From Membranipora membranacea (taxonomy: Eukaryota > Bryozoa > Gymnolaemata > Cheilostomatida > Membraniporidae): 64,000 nt of DNA. A model generated the notes under the pieces. It did no database searches. It was not told the origin of the DNA and worked only from the letters and a program-made list of their open reading frames with translations. The position numbers and the translations under genes are program-made. Below, piece by piece: positions 53,101 through 64,000 of the stretch (within the stretch, counting starts at the first letter, position 1; each line of letters starts with the position of its first letter). The stretch is from contig OU612067.1 of NCBI GenBank assembly GCA_914767715.1, forward strand, positions 13,709,001-13,773,000, in the 5' to 3' direction.

Positions 53101-54818
53101 CGATGGTTTTTCTCACAGTAGCTTTGAGTGAGGGTATGCGCATCGTATCAGCTGTCATGACCTGTTAACGGAAAACAGATTAAGAAGTTATTTTGAGCCA
53201 GCATAGGTTACCATGAAAGAATGAAACGTGTCGTGACAAGCTTATTTGTTCTCCTCCCCCCCCCCCAACAACAAAGCTTGTCAAGACAGGCTAGATACAA
53301 TAACTCTGAATTATAATTGTATGTTATCGGCGTCGTTTCCTTGTTATAAAATCTTTGTTTACTCTGTTGAGGAAGATACTAACCTGGCTGGCATCTAATC
53401 TATTTATACTATCTTTGCGTGTAGTCTTTGTAAAAGTTGGTTTCTCAGCCATGATGATTTGAGACTTGTTCCTCCCTAGTTCTTTCATATGATGTGCTGC
53501 TGAAATGGTAGGAATAAAACAAGAATTTACGTTTTTTCATGTGTTTTCAGATTGATGCAGTTTGAAATTTTTATTCCAAACAATTTCTGTAAACTCAGAC
53601 CCCTCCCCGCGCATCCATCCCTGATATCCTGCCCAGGCTAGACCCAGACCATACTAAAATAAGAGCTATGTGCAACTAGGATGGTCTTGAATCTTGAAAG
53701 TGGAATAAACTAATAGAAATTGTAAGTAATATTTGTCTCCTGGTGTGGATTTGAATTAATTAATTAATGGAAAACCCATAAATAAAAGCGCCTCACCGCT
53801 TAAGCTGAAAAATCCTACATTTTAAATCAAACACCCCAACCTTTGGTGCTCTATTTAAACAAAGCTCTCTTTTCCTAATTCAGGATTTGTCATTGACTTT
53901 GATCGGCAATAATAAAGTATACATTTATATAATTCAGGATTTTTTCACCAATATGTCCCAACATCATCTATCAATAGCGTGTGAAGAATCTACGCTGCCC
54001 ATATTTTACTTACGCGGAGTCACATTGTTCTTTATTTCAGCAGATACCGATTTATTGACGCTAATTTGGAGGTCATTAGTAAGTTTTGTAGCTGACTGAG
54101 ATATCCAACTCTCCCGCATAGTCTTCTTTTCTGTAATTAGAAAGGGATGTCGTCCATATCACATTATTAATTTGAGTTAAAAGCCGATCATCCTTACTTA
54201 ACCGAGAGAAGAAGTTACTCTGACTGCTTTGCTTGTGGAGCTAAGGGATACTACTTTGCTCAGATAATAAAATCATAAAAAAACGCAACTCTAAGTTTAA
54301 AATATTAAGTATTTGGATTTTGTTAACTTCTAAAACGTGTACCGGTACATTTATAATCTGGATTCAGAAAACCTCATAATATATTCTGTTGATTGCAAAG
54401 TCATTTGTTTTACTCAATTAAATAATATAAATCTCAATCAATTTTCATTCTTTACATTACCTGTGCCGGGGAAGTTAACTTTGAGAACATCTTCCCTATA
54501 AACTGTTAAGAATAGATTGTTGTTGTAGGTATCCGAATATATATTGTTCGACAATTTTGCCTCCTCATTTATGTTGATTTTAAACACGTAGTTACAGATC
54601 ATTTTATCAGCAAATATTTTTCTAAGGGTGCAAATGAAATGTTCAACAAGTCTGATGCTCTCAGTCTGACTTTTGCTACAGTTATGAAGCAGATAAATTG
54701 CAAATCCTGAGTTTATATAGTGATCAATAATGACAATAGTGACAATAAGGAAAAACCCACTTCCCTGATTGTATGATTGTATGATAGTATGCTCGTCCTG
54801 ATTGATTTCACATTCCAT
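50197..54818 (-). pseudogene. EDC4 3'-half paralogue C (duplicate of A)
   Basis: Exons: 54818-54461 (alternative N-terminal exon), 54130-54014, 53499-53384, 53161-52957 (with the hydrophobic insertion AIVLCLLISLVLMIIILSSW), 52166-52013, 51439-51277 and 50389-50197. Lengths and phases equal set A exactly. Like A it lacks the 224-nt exon seen in B and D, so splicing to the last exon shifts frame and stops after 27 codons. Coding differences from A are few and include conservative changes in the hydrophobic segment. No internal stops occur in the seven exons. Confidence 0.75.
53226..53295. mobile_element. Poly-C MITE, short copy in EDC4-C
   Basis: Duplicate of 5956-6027 with a shorter C run. 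Right end CTTGTCAAGACAGGC is closer to the family consensus than in the left copy. Confidence 0.75.
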
Positions 54819-56457
54819 AATCTTTGATATTATTATGATATATTGGAAACTGCTGCACTGTCCTGTTATACAGTACTAATACAGTACTAAGATGATTTCA
54901 CTATTTTGAGCGATGGAGAGCTCCGCTCAATGGAGCCCTCTGTTTGATGATAAGGAGTCATGAAGTCATGCAAGCCTGCACAGGCTATCTTTATCGCTGT
55001 ACGCAAATAGTACGCAAATAGTACCATAGTACCATAGTACGCAAATAGTACCAGAGCCAGGACCACCAAGTGCCAAAATACAGTTTTTCAATTTTGCAAT
55101 CAAAATTTTATCTGAGAGCATATTTTTAAGCCAATCGTATTATATAAGTGTTTTTCAACATTTCTTACGGGTGGAAAAATAAACTCATTATCATCATCTA
55201 TCGCAGAATTCCTGATTTATAAAGCATTGACAAACTGTGAGTCTTCATCCCTTCCTTCTCATGTTTAGTCAATGCCTGACCTGCTGTTCTGGTTTTTTGA
55301 TCATGGTTTGATAAGATAATATTTATTTGTAACTAGTAGCATCAAGGATAAAGTAAAACTGCTTGCTCTACATGTTTGGAGAATTTCATGTGTGATTATC
55401 ACGCGGCTTATTTTTTATAGCCCCATGACAAGGCTAGATCATCACTATAAAGCTAGATCCCCACAACTGCTTACACTCAAGGTTCTAAATGGAGGCATTG
55501 GAGGAAATATAAACCATTCTTTATGGTAGTTATGAAAGGCACATCCTCCAGTTGAGTCAATGCGTTAACTGCTGTTCTGGTTTTGTCAACGGCTTGCTCT
55601 ACATGTTTTGAGAGTTTATGCGTGATTATCATGAGCCTTGTCACGCGGCTTCTGCTTTTTGGTAGCCACGTGGCGAGGCTAGATCATCATTATAACCACT
55701 GATATACATTCATTTCAATGATCACAACCCCTGTTCCCCACAACCTGTTATACTTGAGGATCTAAATGCAGGCGTTGGTGGAAATTCAACAAAATACGAT
55801 TGATGAAACGTATTAAACACTATGGAATATAACTTCAGTATTTTATTACCTAAACCAGGTATAAAAAGAAAAGAAAAAAAGTTACACATATTTTGCTCTT
55901 TTTTGGCACATGTCCTCCTAACGCTAATTAGAACCTGTCGATCACCGTATCTACATACAAACCATACAAACCTAGATCTAGTTTAATCCGATTGCCTGCA
56001 TTTCAGCTGACCAGTGGATCAGGAACAACTCTGAATGCAGGCAAAAGGACCAAACTTGGTCTAATACAAACCAAACCGACCCTCATGATAAAATTCCACG
56101 CCACACAAACTTATAAAGTATTAGTTTCTGTTTAAATAAATCCACAGTCTGTACAATTCTGACAACCTCCCTGACCATGTAATGGATGTGATGGATCATG
56201 CAAGGATCATGCAAGGATCATGGATCAATGGATCAATGGATCATGTTCGACTTTTAAGTATCCTTGGAAACGCAGCGGGTATAAAAATTGTAGAAGCAAC
56301 ACAAACACAAGAAAATGAAAACTGTACATATTTTGTACTCTTTGTGCACCTTATCCTCTCACAGTTAGACCAGGGAGGGTGGGGTTATATCCCACCCTCA
56401 ATGGTTGGACCAAGATTAATACATTTGCCCACATATCTCACAGTGTACTAGTTAGGT

Positions 56458-59400
56458 TCAGGTACGAGCGTACCGGAGTACAGACTTGATAGATTTCTCG
56501 ATAGAATGAACGGTACGCTTGTGGGGGGATGACGGGTTCTTGGTGAGGAACTCTGCTAACTTCTCCTTACACATGGATATCACAGAGCTTAGATGTTGGC
56601 TTGTGATAGAATCCTGAGGATCTAGGGCTATAACAGCTTCTGCTAAGTAACTGTGAATGAGGATAAAAAAGACATTAATATTTATAAAGTCCCCAGCTGA
56701 CTGGTAAGATGTTTTAACACACATCTATTTACAGTGTAGTTCAATAATACCAACAGGGCATCATAGAACACATCTAGCAGGCTAGCGCCATCAGCTGACA
56801 GCTTCGGCTAAGTAACTGTGAATGAAGACAAAACAAAACATTTAATACATAGTCCCCAAATTCCTGGTAAGACGTATAAGGTATGATATATTTACAGTGA
56901 AGTTTAATAATACCAACAGGACAAATAGAACAAATCATATATCTAGCATCATCTCATGTTCTCATTTTCACAATCACGTCTATCTACATCATTGATTCCA
57001 TCCAATCCATATTATGCTTGAATGGATTATCATAATCATACATATTAGATAACAAGGCTGGCTTAGCGGAGACCAAGCGCTAACATGGGCTTTGGACAAA
57101 CTAAGATAATGGGCCAAAAAATAAAAATAAAAATTACAAATTCAAAATTAAAATTTAAAATTACATAAAGTCACTCACTCAAATATGATATCGAGATGTT
57201 TGCCGGAGAGTCCACAGCTGAGTTGTTGTATTAGACTGAGAAGAGTAGGCTGAGTAAGTGAGCATTTCTCCTGTGAGAATATGAGCTGACTGTCAGGTAC
57301 TTTATTCAGTAGATATAAGACGACAGTGAGGTCAGAGGCAGACAGCGCTGCCTGGAAGGCTCTCTCATACTCTCCGTGTGTGATATTCATATCTATCTGT
57401 GCCTGTAATACAAAACGATACAATAGTACAATGTTACACCTCAGTGATCACACACCATATGCTGTATACTATATAGCGTATACTGTATACCATATGTCAT
57501 ATTTTGTATACAGTATAATATATAACATATACCATATATAGTGTATATTGCTTACACAGATACAAAATGAAGTGATTGATGATGGTATGATGTGATTTGA
57601 GAGATAGGGCAAAAATCTTATATCATTTGAATGTATTTTTGAAAGTTTTCACTCGATCTTTTTTTCAAAAGTTGGATGTGGTATTTTTGGATAGCGTGGC
57701 CGAGAAAAGCACTAACTCCAAGCAAAAATATTGTAATAAAATCTTACATGGAACACGACTCACCATACCCTAATAACAATACCACATTTACACCGACATG
57801 AACACTTTTTAATAGATTGCTATCTCTGGCAAACTAACGGTTATAAATCAGTGCTTGCAGATTCAATTCAGTCGAATAGACTATTTTAAACTGCGTCATT
57901 GACTGTATTAGATCACAATTTATTTTTACATTGAACAGAAACCACCCGTCTGATACATACCTCTCTGTGAACATTATGATTCTAAAATTTACAACCAATG
58001 CTTGGGTCTGTTTCTCAAATCTGTTGGACGTTTTATATCAAAATGAATACGAAGTCCCACTGAACTCAAATTGGCAGTTAGCCAACACAACTCATTGACA
58101 TAAATTATTGACATAAATTATCGACATAAATTATTGACATAAATCATTGACATAAATTATTGACTCAATAATTTATGTCACAAGACATAAATTATTGAGG
58201 TGATACAATTAAATGAAAGATCAATCTGATACTGGAATGAAATACTTCCTGAACTAAGCAGAGCAGTAGAAACATGCCAATCAACCGTAACTTTTAATTT
58301 ATAACCACGGTACCAACATACCATGATATTCTTGATATTAGACTGAGAGTCAGGAGCGGGAGTAGCAGCCTGAGATCTCATAGCCTCGAGCTGATCAGTA
58401 AGTAATGTCTGCTGACTCTGCAGAGCCTTATCTACCTCAGAGCGTACTGCATTCCTCACATCAGCTACCATCTGTCCCTTCATACTGTTATAAAATCATC
58501 AAATATAGGGGTTAGAGATTACGTCGACAGTTGCTATAAAGATAGATGTTCCTGGTAAGCCTTGTTGGCTGGTAGGAGGGAGGTATTTTCAGTGACCTGG
58601 CATCAGCTACCATCTGTCCCTTCATACTGTTACAAATAATATCAACATTTATGTGCGAGGGAATAGGGTGTGCCATTAAACTATCCAATCTGCCAAATGA
58701 TAGCTTGATATGGGATGAAAAATCAAATCTTAACTTTACCAAGTCTGACCAAAAATGTATCCATGGTTTATTGACCAAGATATTAAGAAAAATAAACACG
58801 TATTAGAATCAGGCATAGACACATGCGCAGATTGGCCACACCGACAACATTAGGATATAGCAGGTTGGAGAATTAGGAATTTTCGATTTTTGATAATTTG
58901 GAGTTGCTCCCCCACCACTTGTAACCTGCCGAGTTTAAGTTGGTGCATGGACGTACATAACAAAGTTATCCTCTCAAGTCTCATAAAAGAGTTGACAACC
59001 TTCGAGGTTGAGAAAAGTTGAGCAGCATCTGCATTCCAGTAAAGTTAAAAGCTTCAACTGTGACCATAGGCTATTTTTAGGGTTGCTACAGTGCTCTTAA
59101 TTAGACTGAGACCTTCCAAACGATACCAAATATTGGGAGGCGTAACTATAGCTTTAGTACATACCTATCTAGGGCTGCTACGACTTGCTGCTTCACTTCT
59201 CTTTGTACAGATAGCGTGATGTTATCCTTGACATCGTGGCTTGTCTGTTTGAGAGACTCGACAGCATTCTCACAGCTCGCTGACACGATAGCCTGAGTGT
59301 TCATCTGTTTAGACTTAACAGCAGACATCTGATCGTTCAGCTGCTTCATATCTACATCAGAAAATCAAAAAGTGATGAATCTCTGACAAAATAATACCAA

Positions 59401-62400
59401 TATAATAATATACCAATATAATAGTATACCAATATAATAATATACCAATATAATAGTATACCAATATAATAATATACCAATATAATAGTATACCAATATA
59501 CCAATATAATAGTATACCAATATAATAATATACCAATATACCAATATAATAGTATACCAATATACCAATATAATAGTATACCAATATAATAATATACCAA
59601 TATACCAATATAATAGTATACCAATATACCAATATAATAGTATACCAATATAATAATATACCAATATACCAATATAATAGTATACCAATATACCAATATA
59701 ATAGTATACCAATATAATAATATACCAATATACCAATATAATAGTATACCAATATACCAATATAATAGTATACCAATATAATAATATACCAATATACCAA
59801 TATAATAGTATACCAATATACCAATATAATAGTATACCAATATAATAATATACCAATATACCAATATAATAGTATACCAATATACCAATATAATAGTATA
59901 CCAATATAATAATATACCAATATACCAATATAACAGTATACCAATATACCAATATAATAGTATACCAATATAATAATATACCAATATAATAATATACCAA
60001 TTTACCGATATACCAATAAAAATAAAGAAAAAAAAATGATGCAAAATGATGCAACATGCTGAACACACCCAACATTTTTGCTCACAGTTGTTGGGGTCAT
60101 CTGAGAACGAGAATGATGCTCTTAGCTCTGATGCTTGATACCACAGCAACACAGCCTCACAAACATCAACCAAACAAATATTTTTTTATGGTTATGAGGA
60201 GAGCTTTTAAAATATGCTCCAAAGTATTTCTACTCACAGTTGTTGAGCCCCTCTGAGAAGGAGGCGTTGAGTTGAGAGAAGGCGTTTCTCATGCTGGCGT
60301 CAAATGAGGGTAGGACCTGCTGTGTGAGACTATCTCTGTATGAGGTCTGTATCACATCCTGTACAACCAGTCCTACAGACATACCTATCTTATCTACTGT
60401 GGCCTGTGATGAGAGAAAAATAATAACAAGTAATTTGGAGTCATTCTATCTTGATTTACTCTTAACAATGTGAAAGGGTAGACCAAGGAGTTGGAGACTT
60501 GGGCAGACATGGATCAAGTTTGATCCAACTGCCTGCATTCCAGTTGCTTTCTTCCATTGGTCACATCGGGAGCAACTACAAAAGCAGGCAAATGGACCAA
60601 ACTTGGTCTAAGTTTGATCCAATTGGCTCGCATTCTACTTTAAGGGGGGCAACTCTGATTGCAGTTCTATTGAATTTTTCTTTTTGTATTGCCTTAAAGA
60701 GCAACCAAGGTTTCAAACAACTTCTCATTGATGGCCATTGATTAATAGCAGATTGCACCTTCTGCATGGGGAAAAAGACAAAATATAATTCGGATGATTA
60801 TTCAGACAGAATTCTTGTGAAACATTTCTTCCATCAGGTACTCAAACTCAGCTAAAAGAGAATACCACATAGCAGTTTCCTGTTCCTGTTATTATTTAGC
60901 CTATGCTCTATAATTATTACAGCAAAGTCTTGGAACCTCCCCTAAACTGAAGTGTTACCCAGCTTAGAGTCAGCAACTACTTTGAGTTTTGCATCGCGTA
61001 ATGCACAAAGCTGATGCTGCCCAGCACATTATTTGCTACCCATTAATGCATTGCTGCGAAACCTTGGTTGCCCTTTAATATCCTGTCAGTACTCGTTATA
61101 GCAAGACAGTTAAAGGAGACAGTGATAACTATTGGAAAAAACACAGCTAGCTTATGCTCAATATTTGTTCTAGGCAGGGAGTATGGGCAAAAGAATTCCG
61201 TGGGGACAAATTAAGAAATGATTACATGAAGAATATAGCCTAGGTTCCCGGGCCGCTTCTCAGTTTAATTACTAGAGTAACCTTTTCACAGAGTAACCTT
61301 ATTACTAGATAAACTTTTTCTAGAGTAACCTTTTCACACAAAAGAATTGAGGATACCTTGAATTGATGGGTGGATGGATGGATTTTATTACTATCACTGA
61401 CAGCATTATTAAAAGAAAAAATGAGTCGCGAAATACAGTGTAATTGCTGGCACTTTGAATCAGCAAGAAAAAAGCGAAGACACTTGGAATAAAAAATCAA
61501 ATCTCTGTCTAAAAAAGTATTTCGTTTAAAATAAGAGTGATATGACGCAGAAAACAGTCTCTCCCCAGTGAGCTTCTATGTTTTACTGTACGGTATCTGC
61601 CAGATGGACATTTACTCAACAAATCATTGATGAAATGATCCTCATCGTGAATATAGCGATATGATGTGTTACTTACCTGGCTGTTGACCAATCTATTTAT
61701 ACTATCTTTGAATGTTGCGTCAGCAGCAGTTAGTTTCTCAGCCATTACGTTGTGTAAATCTTTCTTAACTGGATCTATCATCTGTTGTAAGGCTTAAAAA
61801 ATAAAAAAAAACATTTGTCAGCATGTTTGAAGACGGCACATCAAGGAATAAGTTAAAATCATTGGGTAGACTATGTATTGGCAGGGCTTCTTTTGGTACA
61901 AACCCCGTGCCCGTACCATTTTGATTTTATACTTCACCGGACCGTAAACAAAATTAGCAGTCGAAAAGAAATGAAATGATTTTTTATGTTTTTCTATAAG
62001 TGGTATTATGTAAACAATATTTTACCTCTCGCAACATGATAGATCATCTGAGATGAAATTATTAAATACTGAGCAAACTAACCACCCTACTGATGTGATA
62101 AAACAAGTCTCGATACCCTGTGATAAACCTTGATGTTGCTTGTTTTTTTTGTTTTCTGGCACAGGAGCATTAGAGGTCAGATGCTCTTTCTGACACCACC
62201 GTGATCCGCCGGGAATCGAACACAAGACCTCGCCCATGCCTTACCCATTGCACCACGGCCACTCCTTTACCCTTCCGATGTGATATCAAGGTCAAATAAA
62301 CTTATCCATCTAACCACCACATAACACCATTGCAAAAATCCGACTAAAAAATTTTATGATTCAATCATCTCCCACAGAAATACCAAAGATTTCAAAACTA

Positions 62401-63367
62401 AATACCACCCAGATGACATCAAAAACTCTTCTGAATCTTAATCTTTTGGGTAACTGCATGTTGCATTCAATGATAAATAATAATAAGTTCAATAAAATAT
62501 TATTAAGTTTTTGAATGCAACATCTTTACCCATAGACTAAATAATAAAAAGTTAATTAAATTATAATTTAGGCTATGGTTGCATCCTAGCAGCCCGTATT
62601 TTACTTACATGGTATGACAGACTTCTTTATCTCAGCAGATACAGATTTATCGACAAGAGTCCGGAGCTCATTGGTAAGTTTGGTAGTTGACTGAGTGATC
62701 AATCTATCCTGCATAGTCTTCTGTTCTGTAATATATAAATATATAAAAATGTTATATAGTATACTAATATAATAAATATAATTGATGAAAAACTAATAAA
62801 ATGGTTGATAAAAAAAAAAGTTGTCATATCACACGCCACATCCTAGAGCATGGGCGGCAAAATATTAGTTGCCTTAGGGGCGCAGCTGCAATATGTGCAA
62901 CAGGTTGCTCTCTGTTTGCAGGCAGGTTGGAGCACACCTGAGGGCCAACCAAACCCCAGTAGTTGATGGACTGCAGTAGAATCCGAACTCACGACATACA
63001 ACATTTGCATGCTAAAGGGACAGTGCTCTAACCAACTGAGCCACACAATTAAGTCATACAATTAAGGTATAATTATATTGATCAAACTGTACATATAAAA
63101 AGTAAGTTTGGGTGAGCTTTGACGAATAAGTAGAAAGTCTAATTTCAGTTTTAACTCAAATGTACAGCTATCAGTTTTTTTGTTGCAAATTAAACGTTGC
63201 GTTTGAAAAGACTTTGTCCCTGACCTGTCAAACAATTTAACTTGAATACCTGTGTAACTTTTACTATATTCTGGAAAGAATATGTTGATGTCCTTGTATG
63301 ATGGTGAATATATATTGTTAATAATCTTTGTGTCCTCGGTGATGGTTTTATACACATTGTCAAACAT
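56458..63367 (-). CDS. EDC4 3'-half paralogue D (duplicate of set B)
   Basis: Exons in transcript order: 63367-63250 (alternative N-terminal exon starting MFDNVYKTITEDTK), 62725-62609, 61792-61677, 60403-60238, 59351-59165, 58484-58322, 57402-57179 and 56650-56458. Every exon has the same length as its set-B counterpart. Phases match from the ATG at 63367 to the TGA at 56458-56460, so one open frame of roughly 400 codons can be spliced. It would encode a short N-terminal segment, the EDC4 coiled coil and the complete C-terminal helical domain without a WD40 propeller. This is the only complete, lesion-free open gene model in the window. Upstream exons beyond 64 kb may exist. Role if expressed: P-body assembly partner or dominant modulator of full EDC4 (inference). 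Confidence 0.75.
59395..60010. repeat. Expanded minisatellite with 64-bp higher-order repeat
   Basis: Built from ACCAATATA and ATAATAGTAT units. AATAATATACC recurs at 59524, 59588, 59652, 59716, 59780, 59844 and 59908, an exact 64-bp higher-order period. It lies in an EDC4-D intron. All three minus-strand frames stay open (Ile/Tyr/Leu/Trp-rich), purely from the repeat. Confidence 0.95.
62157..62274 (-). mobile_element. tRNA-derived SINE (family 1), right copy
   Basis: Minus strand: TGGTGCAATGGGTAAGGC and GTGTTCGATTCCC, a perfect B box. Matches 14669-14790. Confidence 0.75.
62845..63045 (-). mobile_element. tRNA-derived SINE (family 2), right copy
   Basis: Minus strand: TGGCTCAGTTGGTTAGAGCA and GAGTTCGGATTC. 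Matches 15355-15560, with the outer head replaced near 63045. Confidence 0.75.
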
Positions 63368-63935
63368 TTTATCCTAACTTTCATTTAAAAAAAATCCTAA
63401 TAAATTAACAAGTTTCAGCGATGCTCTCACTGCTAGGACAATTGTCTCACTGAAATGAATGGGCACTTCTCGCATTTTATATGCCTTATGGTTTATAATC
63501 TTTGGGGCTACTGTAAGTTCTTGCAAATTTGCGGCAGAATCAACGACCAGTAATAGTATTCATGAAGTAAAATATTTTCTTTTACTTTCAAATCACACAA
63601 ATATCTAGTGTGCTGACTGGATTGTCTTCCTATTCAACTTTGACATCAAATTTGTTGGTCAACAATGTCTTGAAGCAGGACAACTCGAATTTGTCAAAAG
63701 CATTGATGTGCATGTAATTTAAAGCTTACTGTACTGGCACTGTGGTGTGGAAAAATGAACACTTTGAGCAAAGAACCTTATAATCCACAATGTTTCTTTT
63801 GTAATTGTGTATGAAACTGCGCTTTTTGGCCCTTTTGTTCCCTTTTGTTCGGCTCATGGAAACGATTAAGCTATTTAATTTCGATTTCAATAGGTCGTTT
63901 TCGATTGCATTCACAAATTCTGTCTTATTGTCACA

Positions 63936-64000
63936 TACGCGCCATCGACCCATGTGAAATGGTGAGATGGCGCAATTGATTACTGATTATTGATTGATTC
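63936..64000 (+). mobile_element. Truncated family-3 SINE at window end
   Basis: GCGCCATCGACC, a short spacer, then GGTGAGATGGCGCAAT, as in the SINE at 24669-24890. It then diverges into TGATTA repeats before a B box. Confidence 0.55.

Larger units (their letters stand above)
48822..63375. repeat. Large segmental duplication, right copy (partner 1519-15870)
   Basis: Collinear second copy of 1519-15870 carrying EDC4 sets C and D. The left junction is abrupt at the edge of EDC4 fragment E. The right end is just past exon 63250-63367. Introns and MITE, SINE and foldback insertions are shared, so the duplication is younger than those insertions. Confidence 0.9.

Noticed and set aside
59352-60173. 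Open frames of 203-273 codons on the minus strand
   Set aside because: They lie over the ACCAATATA minisatellite. All three frames are open and encode a Tyr/Ile/Leu/Trp periodic string, so they are repeat artefacts.

Overview
This is a eukaryotic, AT-rich stretch of nuclear genomic DNA. It has spliced genes with GT-AG introns of a few hundred bases to several kilobases, plus LINE and SINE retrotransposons, MITEs and minisatellites. The recognisable proteins are animal-like: EDC4/Ge-1 (mRNA-decapping scaffold) and NLE1/Notchless (60S ribosome biogenesis). I read it as a metazoan, probably an early-branching invertebrate such as a sponge. That placement is inference. All gene calls come from hand translation and splice-phase matching; human proteins were compared from memory.

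Layout. (1) 1.5-15.9 kb: a segment carrying two consecutive minus-strand sets of EDC4 3'-half exons. Set A is 2.9-7.5 kb and is rearranged. Set B is 9.5-15.9 kb and its exons are phase-perfect. (2) 16-34.6 kb: the rest of an EDC4 gene whose exons join in phase to set B (coiled coil, Ser/Thr/Pro linker, beta-propeller exons). It is interrupted by a foldback element (16.4-18.3 kb), two opposed LINE fragments (23.7-27.6 kb), a fourfold 405-bp SINE tandem array (30.7-32.3 kb) and several MITEs. (3) 34.8-39.7 kb: palindromic poly-C/G MITE copies and a minus-strand tandem family of small secreted-protein genes with decay lesions. (4) 40.9-46.8 kb: plus-strand 3' half of NLE1, with a hAT-like MITE, a duplicated decoy exon and a lost splice acceptor. 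(5) 47.2-47.8 kb: an expanded poly-C MITE array. (6) 48.4-64 kb: an EDC4 exon fragment (E), then a second copy of the whole 1.5-15.9 kb segment (sets C and D), nearly identical by eye.

The dominant theme is repeated duplication of the EDC4 3' half: five partial or complete exon sets (A-E). Three of them (A, C, E) carry an in-frame hydrophobic, membrane-segment-like insertion inside the coiled coil. A, B, C and D have an extra exon in front of the coiled coil whose phase lets it act as an alternative N-terminus. The longest EDC4 (B plus upstream exons) lacks N-terminal exons, has two phase gaps and contains one in-frame TAA, so no intact EDC4 can be assembled from this window. NLE1 also lacks its 5' half. 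Both genes therefore break off towards the 35-40.8 kb interval, which looks like a rearrangement zone or an assembly problem.
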